64,000 bases of DNA, taken from positions 558,001 to 622,000 of the forward strand of contig CAJTMH010000002.1 of assembly GCA_910577255.1 (NCBI GenBank), in the 5' to 3' direction. The notes under the pieces were generated by a model. It worked only from the letters and a program-made list of their open reading frames with translations. It searched no databases and was not told the DNA's origin. Origin of the DNA: an uncultured Duncaniella sp. (GTDB taxonomy: Bacteria > Bacteroidota > Bacteroidia > Bacteroidales > Muribaculaceae). Of this stretch, positions 8,356-17,732 are shown in pieces; the stretch's first letter is position 1, and the number at the start of each line of letters is the position of its first letter. The position numbers and the translations under genes were made by a program.

Positions 8356-9438
8356 ATGAATATTCTAAACACCTTTCTCCTTCTTGCCGGCATAGCGTCC
8401 GCACCAACAGCTGTTTCAGACATGGATACAAATGTGCAGGAAACCTCTTTCATTCCGGCAAACCATCCCGATATCCTATATATGGGACGCATACATTGGG
8501 GCGATTCACTCTCGCCGGAGTTTACCTATCCCGGCACCACCGCCATGCTCAACTTCGACAGCGACGCCCTCTGGATGCATGCGGCTCCCGGCAGCGGACA
8601 ATTCATGGTGGAGATTGACGATCTCACTCCCTTCAAAATCAACTTTACCCCCGGAGACTCGATTATCCGGCTGGCCAACGCACTCGGCGAAGGTCCTCAC
8701 ACCGCCCGAATCACCTATGCTATCGAAGGCTATGACCACCACCCTGCCTTCCGAGGCTTCTCAGTCCTTGCCGGCGACAGTTTACTCGCCGCTCCACAGC
8801 GTCCAGACCTCAAAATAGAATTCATTGGCAACTCCATCACCTGTGGTTACGGAACAGAAGCCACCGATCCAGAAACACATTTCAGCTATGAGACAGAAAA
8901 CCACTGTCTCAGCTACGCCCATCTCACAGGCAGGGCTTTGAATGCCGACGTGAACGTTGTGTCGCGTTCAGGCATAGGGATGTACCGCAACTACAACGGA
9001 CCGCGTGAAGGAAGCGACGACACACTCCCCGACGAGTATGGCCGCACCATGCTCTACGTGCCCGACCACACTTGGGATTTCTCACGTTTCCAACCCGACA
9101 TCGTGTGCATCAACCTCGGCACCAATGACACGTCGGTTGACAACTATGACATCACCCTCTACGAGAGCCGTTACCGGACATTCCTCTCCCATCTCCGTGA
9201 CGTATATCCCGATGCAAAAATAGTGCTTCTCACAGGCTCAATGATGCGTGGCAAACCGCTTGATGATGTCAAAGGTGCACTTGACCGCATAGCAGCTGAC
9301 AATGAAAACGTCTACCGGTTCGACATGTCGCCACAGACAGGCGAGCTGGGATATGGAGCCGACTATCACCCCTCAAAGTTACAGTCCGAGAAAATGGCCA
9401 GGGAACTCACCGGCTTTCTCAAAGGATTAATCCAGTAA
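8356..9438 (+). CDS. Secreted SGNH esterase, CE2-like
   Basis: 360 residues. A short N-terminal hydrophobic stretch (MNILNTFLLLAGIASAPTA) looks like a signal peptide. A jelly-roll-like domain covers about residues 40-150. The SGNH hydrolase domain follows: FIGNSITCGYG with the nucleophile Ser (block I), CINLGTNDTS (block III) and DYHPSKLQ with the catalytic Asp-His pair (block V). This layout matches carbohydrate esterase family 2, which removes acetyl groups from xylan or other glycans outside the cytoplasm. It has its own promoter, and metH starts 28 bp after it. The actual ester substrate cannot be told from sequence. Confidence 0.85.
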   Translation: MNILNTFLLLAGIASAPTAVSDMDTNVQETSFIPANHPDILYMGRIHWGDSLSPEFTYPGTTAMLNFDSDALWMHAAPGSGQFMVEIDDLTPFKINFTPGDSIIRLANALGEGPHTARITYAIEGYDHHPAFRGFSVLAGDSLLAAPQRPDLKIEFIGNSITCGYGTEATDPETHFSYETENHCLSYAHLTGRALNADVNVVSRSGIGMYRNYNGPREGSDDTLPDEYGRTMLYVPDHTWDFSRFQPDIVCINLGTNDTSVDNYDITLYESRYRTFLSHLRDVYPDAKIVLLTGSMMRGKPLDDVKGALDRIAADNENVYRFDMSPQTGELGYGADYHPSKLQSEKMARELTGFLKGLIQ

Positions 9439-9466
9439 AATAAAACCAATCCATAAATTCTACAAC

Positions 9467-12400
9467 TTGGAAGAATTTCAGAAGCTCCTTAAGGAGCGCA
9501 TATTAGTGCTTGACGGTGCCATGGGCACAATGATTCAGAGCTACAGGCTCACTGAAAAGGATTTTCGCGGAGATTTGTTCAGCCATTGGTCATCCGACCT
9601 GCGCGGCAACAATGACCTGCTCAACCTCACCCGGCCGGATGTGATAGCCGAAATCGCCCGAAAATATCTGAATGCCGGGGCCGACATCATCACCACCAAC
9701 ACCTTCAACGGCAATGCCATCTCTATGGAGGATTACGGCATGGAGAATATGGTGGCTGAAATAAACCGAGCCGGGGCGAAAATAGCCCGGAGCGAGGCTG
9801 ACTCATTTATGCAACTCCACCCTGACCGCAAAATATGGGTGGCCGGTTCGATGGGACCCACCAACAAGACCGCATCAATGAGCCCTGATGTCAACGATCC
9901 GGGATTCAGGGCAGTCACCTACGATGACCTCTTCACCGCTTATGCCACACAGATACGCGCCTTGATGGAAGGTGGTGTTGACCTCCTCCTCTTTGAGACC
10001 ATCTTTGATTCATTGAATCTCAAAGCCGGTCTTGATGCTGCCATGTCAGTCATGGAGCAAGAGAATGTGAAAATCCCTTTGATGCTCTCGCTCACCCTCT
10101 CCGGACACAGCGGTCGCACATTTTCCGGACAGACACTCAAAGCTTTTCTTGCTTCCGTGGAGCACGCGCCCATCACGACTATAGGCCTCAACTGCTCGTT
10201 CGGGGCTGAGGACATGAAGGTCTATCTTGCGGAACTTGCCAAAGCCGCACCCTATCCCATCAGTTGCCATCCCAATGCAGGACTCCCTAACGCCATGGGT
10301 GAATATGATGAGACACCCGAAAAGATGGCACGCCACATAGCCGATTTTGTCGAAGAAGGCCTCGTGAACATCGTCGGAGGTTGTTGCGGCACCACACCTG
10401 ACCACATAGCCCGTTACCCCGACATAGTGAGAGGGAAACGACCGCACAGGCCGACGCAATCTCACGCCGGTCTTTGGCTTTCAGGACTTGAACTTGTGGA
10501 AGTGAAACCCGAGAACAGGTTTATCAACGTTGGTGAGCGCTGCAATGTGGCAGGTTCACGTAAATTCCTCAGGCTTATCAAAGAGAAAAACTATGACGAG
10601 GCCCTGGCGATAGCGCGTAAACAAGTGGAGGATGGCGCAGGAATCATCGACATCAACATGGACGACGGAATGCTTGACGCGGTGGAAGAGGTGACCACAT
10701 TCCTCAACCTCATGGCCGCCGAGCCTGACATAGCATGTGTCCCGGTCATGATCGACTCCTCGAAATGGGAGGTAATCGAAGCCGGGCTTAAGTGTGTGCA
10801 GGGCAAATCCATTGTCAACTCGATATCCCTCAAGGAAGGTGAAGAGAAATTTCTCGAACATGCGCGGCGCATACGTCGCCTCGGAGCCGCAACTGTAGTG
10901 ATGGCTTTTGACGAGGAAGGGCAAGCCGACACTTTTGAACGGAAGACCGCAATATGCGGACGAGCTTACAGACTGCTCACCGAAAAAGCCGGATTCGACC
11001 CGGAGAACATTATATTTGACCCCAACATCCTCGCCATAGCCACAGGCATCGAGGAGCACAACCGCTACGGCCTCGACTTCATCCGTGCCGTGAAGTGGAT
11101 AAAAACCAACCTGCCGGGCGCAAAGGTAAGCGGCGGAGTAAGCAATCTTTCATTCTCATTCCGTGGCAACAACTATCTGCGTGAAGCCATGCATTCAGTG
11201 TTTCTCTATCACGCGATAAGCTCCGGTATGGATATGGCCATACTCAATCCCGCCACCTCGGTAACCTACGAAGAGATTGATCCCTCGCTCCGTTCACTCA
11301 TTGAAGATGTCATCCTCTATCGCCGCCCTGAAGCTGCCGAAGAGCTCATCGCCTATGCCCAGCATGAAGCCGAAAAAAAATCGGCCGGCACCGACCAAAA
11401 CCATGACGGACATGTCAAGACAGAGAGCTGGCGCACACTGCCGGTCGACGATAGGTTGACACATGCTTTGGTCAAAGGCATAGCCGACCATCTGGACGAG
11501 GATATCGCCGAAGCCTTGGCCATCTATTCTGACCCGGTGAGCATAATCGACGGCCCTCTCATGAAAGGCATGAACAAGGTTGGCACCCTCTTCGGCGAAG
11601 GCAAGATGTTTCTTCCTCAGGTGGTTAAGACAGCCCGTACCATGAAAAAGGCAGTGACCATCCTCCAACCCCACATCGAAGCAAAAAGAGCATCGGCATC
11701 GGCGAAGAAAGCCGGCAAGGTCGTGTTTGCCACAGTCAAGGGGGATGTGCATGACATTGGTAAAAACATTGTGTCGATTGTCCTTGCATGCAACAATTAT
11801 GAAGTTATCGACCTCGGAGTCATGGTACCGGCCGAAGAGATAGTCCGCACAGCCATCCGCGAGAAACCGGACCTCGTGTGTCTCTCAGGGCTTATCACAC
11901 CGTCGCTCGACGAGATGGTGCATGTGACAGACGAAATGGAACGCGCCGGACTCGACATTCCCATCATGGTAGGTGGAGCCACAACTTCGCGCCTGCACAC
12001 AGCCATCAAGATTGCGCCCCATTACTCATCGCCTGTCATACATGTGCCCGACGCATCACAAAACCCGCTGATAGCAGCCAGACTTCTGAATTCCGACACT
12101 CGTGACGAATTCATAAAACGGCTCAATGAGGAGTACACCGCCCTGCGCGCACGTGAATCGGGGCGTACACACACATTCATACCGCTCGAAGAAGCCAGGC
12201 GGCATGCCATGCCACTGCCCGACGGATACTGCGGGGCAACTGCCCCTTCATTCATCGGACGCCGCCTTATCAACATCTCGGTTTCCGACGTCGTCCCCTA
12301 CATAAACTGGAGGGCCTTTTTCACCGCATGGAAACTGTCGGGAGAATATGCCTCACTCAGTCATCTTCATGACTGTCCGTCATGCCGGAGAACATGGATA

Positions 12401-13165
12401 GACTCCTTCCAGGCCTCCGAACAGCCCAAGGCACAACAAGCACTTGAACTGTATGATGATGCCCTGTCAATGTTATCCGGACTGACCGCAGCCGATAATA
12501 ATACGCATCACCTCGTAAAGGCAGCCGTCACATTTGTCAAAGCGTCAAAAGATGGTGATAATCTGATAATAGGCGATGTCACCATACCGACCCTACGGCA
12601 GCAGTCGGCCAATGCTGACGGCATTTGCAAATCGCTTGTTGACTTTGTATCACCCACCGGCGATTATCTCGGAGCTTTCGTCATCACTGTCGATGCCGAG
12701 GATAGAATCAGCGCTTTCGAAAGAGAAGGTGACTCTTACCGTGCCCTTCTCTTACAGACATTGACTCACCGCCTCACAGAAGCCGCCTCAGAATATCTCC
12801 ATGCCATCGTGCGTCGTGACCTCTGGGGATACTCTCCCGACGAGAATCTCTCGGTGGAGGAAATGTATCAGGCCCGCTATCAAGGAATACGACCGGCCGT
12901 AGGCTATCCGTCACTTCCCGACCAGAAAATCAACCATACTCTCGACCGGCTGTTAGGAATGTCGGAACTCGGCGTGACTCTAACCGAGAATGGGGCCATG
13001 CATCCGTCATCAACCGTCAGCGGCCTATACTTCGCGGCACCGCATGCACGCTATTTCATGATTGGCGAGATTGACGACGAGCAACTATCCGACTATGCCG
13101 TCCGTCGTGGAATCAGCGTGGATGAGGCCAGAGTCCTGCTGAACAGAAACACCTCCAGGATATAA
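9467..13165 (+). CDS. metH: Cobalamin-dependent methionine synthase
   Basis: 1232 residues, normal for full-length MetH. It transfers methyl from 5-methyl-THF through cobalamin to homocysteine. Domains in order: homocysteine methyltransferase with zinc Cys ligands in GLNCSFGA (about residue 245) and VGGCCGTTPDH (about 305); pterin-binding domain opening NVGERCNVAGSRKF (about 350); B12 cap and Rossmann domain with the lower-ligand motif VKGDVHDIGKN (about 760); and the C-terminal reactivation domain with RPAVGYPSLPDQ, the SAM-binding block. The start is taken as TTG 9467, because no in-frame ATG or GTG lies between the previous stop and ERILVLDGAMGTM. A weak start of this kind may lower translation. 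No B12 riboswitch fits in the 28-bp gap. A ComM gene follows 15 bp later. Confidence 0.95.
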   Translation: MEEFQKLLKERILVLDGAMGTMIQSYRLTEKDFRGDLFSHWSSDLRGNNDLLNLTRPDVIAEIARKYLNAGADIITTNTFNGNAISMEDYGMENMVAEINRAGAKIARSEADSFMQLHPDRKIWVAGSMGPTNKTASMSPDVNDPGFRAVTYDDLFTAYATQIRALMEGGVDLLLFETIFDSLNLKAGLDAAMSVMEQENVKIPLMLSLTLSGHSGRTFSGQTLKAFLASVEHAPITTIGLNCSFGAEDMKVYLAELAKAAPYPISCHPNAGLPNAMGEYDETPEKMARHIADFVEEGLVNIVGGCCGTTPDHIARYPDIVRGKRPHRPTQSHAGLWLSGLELVEVKPENRFINVGERCNVAGSRKFLRLIKEKNYDEALAIARKQVEDGAGIIDINMDDGMLDAVEEVTTFLNLMAAEPDIACVPVMIDSSKWEVIEAGLKCVQGKSIVNSISLKEGEEKFLEHARRIRRLGAATVVMAFDEEGQADTFERKTAICGRAYRLLTEKAGFDPENIIFDPNILAIATGIEEHNRYGLDFIRAVKWIKTNLPGAKVSGGVSNLSFSFRGNNYLREAMHSVFLYHAISSGMDMAILNPATSVTYEEIDPSLRSLIEDVILYRRPEAAEELIAYAQHEAEKKSAGTDQNHDGHVKTESWRTLPVDDRLTHALVKGIADHLDEDIAEALAIYSDPVSIIDGPLMKGMNKVGTLFGEGKMFLPQVVKTARTMKKAVTILQPHIEAKRASASAKKAGKVVFATVKGDVHDIGKNIVSIVLACNNYEVIDLGVMVPAEEIVRTAIREKPDLVCLSGLITPSLDEMVHVTDEMERAGLDIPIMVGGATTSRLHTAIKIAPHYSSPVIHVPDASQNPLIAARLLNSDTRDEFIKRLNEEYTALRARESGRTHTFIPLEEARRHAMPLPDGYCGATAPSFIGRRLINISVSDVVPYINWRAFFTAWKLSGEYASLSHLHDCPSCRRTWIDSFQASEQPKAQQALELYDDALSMLSGLTAADNNTHHLVKAAVTFVKASKDGDNLIIGDVTIPTLRQQSANADGICKSLVDFVSPTGDYLGAFVITVDAEDRISAFEREGDSYRALLLQTLTHRLTEAASEYLHAIVRRDLWGYSPDENLSVEEMYQARYQGIRPAVGYPSLPDQKINHTLDRLLGMSELGVTLTENGAMHPSSTVSGLYFAAPHARYFMIGEIDDEQLSDYAVRRGISVDEARVLLNRNTSRI

Positions 13166-13180
13166 TAAATTGCAAAAGCT

Positions 13181-14785
13181 ATGTTGGTAAAAACTTACGG
13201 CGCAGCCGTGCAAGGCATCGACGCCATCGTCGTGACCATAGAAACAGTGTCGGAACCCGGCGTATCGTTTTCACTCGTCGGAATGGCCGACACTGCGGTT
13301 AAAGAGAGCTATCAGCGCGTTCTGTCGGCAATGACCCAATCCGGTTTTTCCTGGCCTCGGCGACGCACCATCATCAACCTCTCCCCGGCCGATGTCCGCA
13401 AAGAGGGAGCCGCCTATGACCTCCCTATCGCCGTAAGCATACTTGCCGCAAGCGGACAAATCACATGTAGCCAGCCTTTGGAAGGGTACATGATAATGGG
13501 CGAACTGTCGCTCGACGGTTCTATACTCCCCATACGCGGAGCACTACCCATGGCCATACGCGCCCGGGAACTTGGCTTCAAAGGCATGATTGTCCCGAAA
13601 GCCAACGTCTCGGAGGCAGCAGTGGTCAACAACCTCGATGTCTACGGTGTGGAGTCATTGCGCGAAGTGGTTGAATTCCTCACCGGAAAAACCAGTCTCG
13701 ACCCCACTGTCATCAACACCAGGGAGGAATTCTCGCGGGCCGCTGAGATTTTCGATTGTGACTTTTCAGAAGTTAAAGGACAGGAGCCTGTGAAACGAGC
13801 CTTTGAAGTGGCATGTGCAGGTGGGCATAACATTCTCCTCGTCGGCCCTCCCGGAGCCGGTAAATCAATGATGGCCAAACGTATCCCCACCATACTACCG
13901 CCTCTCACACTGGCCGAAGCACTCGAAACGACAAAAATCCACTCCGTGGCCGGAAAACTCAAACGAGGTTCACGTCTCATGACATGCCGGCCATTCCGTT
14001 CACCACACCACACCATTTCGCCTGTAGCGCTCGTGGGCGGTGGCACCAATCCGGTGCCTGGAGAAATCTCCCTGGCTCATAACGGAGTCCTCTTCCTCGA
14101 TGAATTTCCTGAATTCTCACGTCAGGTACTTGAAGTGATGCGTCAGCCGCTCGAGGACCGGCACATCAACATCTCACGTGCCAAATATGCTATAGATTAC
14201 CCTGCCGGATTCATGCTCGTGGCCAGCATGAACCCTTGTCCATGCGGTTACTACAACCATCCCACAAAGGAATGCATCTGCCCTCCCGGGGCTGTAAGAA
14301 AATACCTCAACCGCATCAGCGGACCGCTGCTTGACCGTATAGACCTGCAGGTTGAAATCTACCCTGTGCCTTTCGACGAGCTCTCGTCAGCACGTCCGGG
14401 CGAAAAGAGCGACGACATCAAACGCCGCGTGGTGAAAGCCCGCGAAATCCAGGCCGCACGGTTTGCCGCCGAGCGCAATGTTCATTGCAACGCGCAGATG
14501 AATTCACGCCTTCTATCCACTTACGCCTCTGTCGACACCGAGGGGCTTGAGATGTTACGCGAAGCCATGAACCGTCTCGACATGAGCGCCCGAGCCTATG
14601 ACCGCATCCTCAAAGTGGCCCGCACCATAGCCGACCTTGAAAACGGCCTTAACCCAAATCTTACGCCCACAGAAGCCGCAGCGCTTCCCATCAGGCTCCA
14701 TCATCTCCGCGAGGCTCTCTCCTACCGTAGCCTCGACCGTGGAAACTGGGGGCAGACGGTAGCGAAACTGCCATTTGAAAAATAA
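13181..14785 (+). CDS. comM: YifB/ComM family AAA+ ATPase
   Basis: 534 residues, the typical length of the Mg-chelatase-like ComM/YifB family. Members act as hexameric helicases that promote branch migration during integration of transforming DNA. The N-terminal S5/Lon-like domain (residues 1-170) is followed by an AAA+ core with Walker A GPPGAGKS near residue 223 and Walker B GVLFLDEFPEF near 306. A four-Cys cluster CPCGYYNHPTKECIC sits near 350-365, and the Mg_chelatase C-terminal helical domain has LLDRIDLQVEI. It starts 15 bp after metH and is probably cotranscribed with it. In Bacteroidetes its physiological role is unproven. Confidence 0.92.
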   Translation: MLVKTYGAAVQGIDAIVVTIETVSEPGVSFSLVGMADTAVKESYQRVLSAMTQSGFSWPRRRTIINLSPADVRKEGAAYDLPIAVSILAASGQITCSQPLEGYMIMGELSLDGSILPIRGALPMAIRARELGFKGMIVPKANVSEAAVVNNLDVYGVESLREVVEFLTGKTSLDPTVINTREEFSRAAEIFDCDFSEVKGQEPVKRAFEVACAGGHNILLVGPPGAGKSMMAKRIPTILPPLTLAEALETTKIHSVAGKLKRGSRLMTCRPFRSPHHTISPVALVGGGTNPVPGEISLAHNGVLFLDEFPEFSRQVLEVMRQPLEDRHINISRAKYAIDYPAGFMLVASMNPCPCGYYNHPTKECICPPGAVRKYLNRISGPLLDRIDLQVEIYPVPFDELSSARPGEKSDDIKRRVVKAREIQAARFAAERNVHCNAQMNSRLLSTYASVDTEGLEMLREAMNRLDMSARAYDRILKVARTIADLENGLNPNLTPTEAAALPIRLHHLREALSYRSLDRGNWGQTVAKLPFEK

Positions 14786-14830
14786 GCATCCTCAAAAACA
14801 GTGATGATAAACCACTCTGAATAAATTTAC

Positions 14831-16135
14831 ATGTACAAAGCTGACACAGACAAGCGTATCCCGCCAATGAAAGGCTGGCTGGCATTATCGCCGGTGATGG
14901 TGTTCCTGCTCCTATATGTGGCAGTCTCGGTCATCATCGACGACTTCTATAAAATGCCTATAGCCGTAGCCCTTACGGTGGCCTCGATGTGGGCCGTCAC
15001 AATATATCGCGGCAGGCCGTTGATCGACAGGATAGAGGTGTTCTCACGCGCTGCAGGACACTTCAACATACTCTACATGATATGGGTGTTCATCCTTGCC
15101 GGAGCCTTTGCCACTCTGGCACGCGAAATCGGAGCGATAGACGCCACAGTTAATTTTGCACTTCAGATTTTTCCTCCCGAATGGGTTGTGCCAACACTTT
15201 TCTTTGCGGCATGCTTCATATCAATCTCTATAGGCACATCGGTAGGTACTGTGGTGGCACTCACTCCGTTGGCCGTACAGATGGCCGAAATGGCTGCCGC
15301 ACCGGTGCCGTTCTATGTGGCAGTGGTGCTCGGCGGAGCTTTTTTCGGCGATAATCTTTCATTCATTTCCGACACCACTATCGCAGCCACACGTTCGCAG
15401 GGATGTAACATGAATGACAAGTTCCGCGCCAATTTATGGATAGCTCTTCCAGCTGCCATCGTCACTCTAATCGGCTACATAATCATGAGCCATGACGCGC
15501 CCGACGCCATAATGACCGCCGATTCTGATCCGTGGCTTATCCTCCCCTACATCATAGTGATAGTCACAGCTGTGGCAGGAATAAATGTCACCATCGTGCT
15601 CTCGCTCGGCATCCTGAGCGCATTGATTCTTGGTGTCACAAGAGGGTTGCTGCTCATTGACCTTGCAGGATTCATGGGCGCCGGCATCGACTCCATGGGC
15701 AACCTGATAATCATCACTCTCCTTGCCGCAGGCATGCTCGGTCTGATCAAAGCCGCAGGCGGTATCCAGTTTCTTCTCCAAGGGTTGACAGCCCACATAT
15801 CAGGCAAACGTGGGGCCCAGGCCATACTGGCCATACTTGTCAGCCTCGTCAACCTCTGCACAGCCAACAACACAGTGGCCATCATCACGGTTGGTGGCAT
15901 ATCGCGTGAAATCTCCGAGCGATACGGCATCGACCCACGCAAATCAGCCTCCCTGCTTGACTCTGCGTCATGTGTGGTGCAATGCCTCATACCCTACGGC
16001 GCACAGACCCTGTTGGCCACCTCACTCGCAGGTATATCCCCGGCCTCGCCTTTCCCCTATCTCTACTATCCCTGGGCACTGGCCGTCATGATAATCCTCT
16101 CCATTATCTTCCTCTTCCCCCGACGCCTTAATTAA
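14831..16135 (+). CDS. nhaC: NhaC family Na+/H+ antiporter
   Basis: 434 residues with about eleven or twelve hydrophobic segments. The first begins near residue 15 (GWLALSPVMVFLLLYVAVSVI). Family signatures include SISIGTSVGTVVALTPLAVQMAE near residue 135 and VVLGGAFFGDNLSFISDTTIAATRSQGC near 170, the charged, discontinuous helix region of NhaC. Late blocks NLCTANNTVAII and LDSASCVVQCLIPYGAQTLLA are also conserved. It sits in the inner membrane and exchanges sodium or organic ions for protons; some NhaC relatives carry malate and lactate together. It lies 45 bp after the ComM gene and 26 bp before the WYL gene. Confidence 0.88.
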   Translation: MYKADTDKRIPPMKGWLALSPVMVFLLLYVAVSVIIDDFYKMPIAVALTVASMWAVTIYRGRPLIDRIEVFSRAAGHFNILYMIWVFILAGAFATLAREIGAIDATVNFALQIFPPEWVVPTLFFAACFISISIGTSVGTVVALTPLAVQMAEMAAAPVPFYVAVVLGGAFFGDNLSFISDTTIAATRSQGCNMNDKFRANLWIALPAAIVTLIGYIIMSHDAPDAIMTADSDPWLILPYIIVIVTAVAGINVTIVLSLGILSALILGVTRGLLLIDLAGFMGAGIDSMGNLIIITLLAAGMLGLIKAAGGIQFLLQGLTAHISGKRGAQAILAILVSLVNLCTANNTVAIITVGGISREISERYGIDPRKSASLLDSASCVVQCLIPYGAQTLLATSLAGISPASPFPYLYYPWALAVMIILSIIFLFPRRLN

Positions 16136-16161
16136 CACATCTTCAAAAATCTATCCACCAG

Positions 16162-17067
16162 ATGTCACGCAATCTGCTCAGCCGTTATATATGGATTATC
16201 GACACCATCCGACGCTATGGCGCGATAACACGCGAAAAACTGAACGAACTTTGGATAGCCTCACCCTACTCCGAGGGTAATCCACTCCCCCGCCGTACAT
16301 TCTACAATTACCGGACGGCGATTGAGGAACTTTTCAACATCAACATCGAGTGCAACAGCGCCACCTACGAATATTACATCGACTCGAGTGACTCGCACAA
16401 TGAAAGCGTCACTGACTGGCTGCTCAACTCGGCCGCGATGAGCAACGTGCTTGCCAACGTGTCGGACGTATCTGACCGCATCTTCCTCGAGGATGTTCCC
16501 TCGGCGCGACTCTACCTTTCGCAGGTCATATCGGCTCTGCGCGAAAGCCATACGCTCCGTTTCACCTACCGTCCATACACTCGCTTGAACCCATCACGCG
16601 ACGTCATTATCGAGCCATATTTCCTCAAAATATTCCGCCAACGTTGGTATGTCACTGGACGCAATGTCCGCGACGATGCCATCAAGACTTATGCGCTTGA
16701 CCGCATGGAGGATGTGATCATTGAGGACGAGTCGTTCGAGATGGCTCCCGACTTCAATGCCGACAGCTATGTCCGCGACACATTCGGCATTGTCTTTTCG
16801 CAAGGCGAACCCAAGGAGGTAGTGATACGTGCCGATGCGCGTCAAGCCAAATACTTCAGGGCTCTCCCGCTCCATCATTCACAGCACGAGGTCATCCATG
16901 ACGAGTATTCACTCTTCTACTACCGACTGCGCCTCACACCTGATTTCCTCCAGGAGCTTCTGTCACACGGTCCCTCCATCCAGGTGGTAAATCCCCCTGA
17001 GCTCCGCGCCATGATGGTCACCTCGCTCCAGGAAACACTTGAAAAATACAAGTCCAATCCAAGCTGA
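16162..17067 (+). CDS. WYL domain transcriptional regulator
   Basis: 301 residues. The N-terminal helix-turn-helix segment (about 1-60) contains IDTIRRYGAITREKLNELW and the region RTFYNYRTAIEELF. The WYL domain (about 130-210) has SHTLRFTYRPYTR, the family-defining IEPYFLKIFRQRWYVTGRN and IKTYALDRMEDV. A C-terminal WCX-like domain follows (LSHGPSIQVVNPPELRAMM). WYL proteins bind nucleotides or nucleic acids and act as ligand-responsive regulators. Bacteroidetes genomes carry many, and the target here is unknown. It follows the NhaC gene by 26 bp and probably shares its transcript. Confidence 0.88.
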   Translation: MSRNLLSRYIWIIDTIRRYGAITREKLNELWIASPYSEGNPLPRRTFYNYRTAIEELFNINIECNSATYEYYIDSSDSHNESVTDWLLNSAAMSNVLANVSDVSDRIFLEDVPSARLYLSQVISALRESHTLRFTYRPYTRLNPSRDVIIEPYFLKIFRQRWYVTGRNVRDDAIKTYALDRMEDVIIEDESFEMAPDFNADSYVRDTFGIVFSQGEPKEVVIRADARQAKYFRALPLHHSQHEVIHDEYSLFYYRLRLTPDFLQELLSHGPSIQVVNPPELRAMMVTSLQETLEKYKSNPS

Positions 17068-17104
17068 TGACACACGAAGATTAAGCAATAATTAACCTCT
17101 TCTT

Positions 17105-17136
17105 TTTGGGGGTTGGCGGAAAATAAATTAAATTTG
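17105..17136 (+). promoter_or_regulatory. Promoter of sufE
   Basis: TTTG at 17105-17108 and TAAATTTG at 17129-17136, spacer 20 bp. Transcription should start near 17143, leaving a leader of about 70 nt that contains an inverted repeat. Confidence 0.75.
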
Positions 17137-17150
17137 CACTTTGGTAGATT

Positions 17151-17183
17151 CCGCTTAAGAAAACGAGTCATTGCCTTAAGCGG
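17151..17183 (+). promoter_or_regulatory. Inverted repeat in the sufE leader
   Basis: CCGCTTAAG at 17151-17159 and CTTAAGCGG at 17175-17183 form a perfect 9-bp inverted repeat around a 15-nt spacer, directly after the predicted transcription start and 32 bp before the ATG. It could be an RNA hairpin or a dimeric repressor site. No T-run follows, so it is not a terminator. Confidence 0.5.
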
Positions 17184-17214
17184 CTAAAGAATCAATTTAT
17201 TAACCATTACCGCC

Positions 17215-17646
17215 ATGACTATCAACGAAATACAGGACGATATTATTGCTGAATTCTCCGAAGTGGACGATTGGATGGACCGCTATGGAATGATTATCGA
17301 CCTCGGCAATAATCTCCCGGAAATAAAAGAAGAATATAAAACGCCCGAACATCTCATCGAAGGGTGCCAAAGCCGTGTTTGGCTCAACGCCGAACTCACC
17401 CCTGAAGGGACAATCCATTACACAGCCGATTCGGACGCCATAATTGTAAAAGGCATCATATCACTGCTCATCCAGGTGCTTGATAATCAGACTCCCGACG
17501 ATATCCTTAAATCTGACCTCCATTTCATTGATGCCATCGGACTTTCAGAACACCTCTCGCCCACTCGTTCCAACGGACTCCTCGCTATGGTGAAGCAGAT
17601 GCGTCTGTACGCACTTGCTTTCCAGGCTCAGCAAAAACAGGCGTAA
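17215..17646 (+). CDS. sufE: SufE family Fe-S cluster assembly protein
   Basis: 143 residues. SufE accepts sulfur from the cysteine desulfurase SufS through a conserved Cys and hands it to the scaffold. The visible features match: YGMIIDLGNNLPEI, then HLIEGCQSRVWL with the sulfur-accepting Cys near residue 51, and DADAI-type strand HYTADSDAIIVKGIISLLI near 80-95. The late NGLLAMVKQMRLYA block is also typical. It has its own promoter, and no other suf genes are adjacent, so its partner lies elsewhere. The leader inverted repeat could be a control point for this gene. Confidence 0.92.
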   Translation: MTINEIQDDIIAEFSEVDDWMDRYGMIIDLGNNLPEIKEEYKTPEHLIEGCQSRVWLNAELTPEGTIHYTADSDAIIVKGIISLLIQVLDNQTPDDILKSDLHFIDAIGLSEHLSPTRSNGLLAMVKQMRLYALAFQAQQKQA

Positions 17647-17732
17647 AAGGGTTTCCCTCCGACACGCCTTCCCTCGCCTCCTCAGCCCTCCTTCCCAAAC
17701 CAATCGAAACCATCACATCTCTCAGCATCATA

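Noticed and set aside
9439..9466. Possible cobalamin riboswitch upstream of metH
   Set aside because: The gap is only 28 bp, too short for a B12 aptamer, and no B12 box is seen in it or in the end of the esterase gene.
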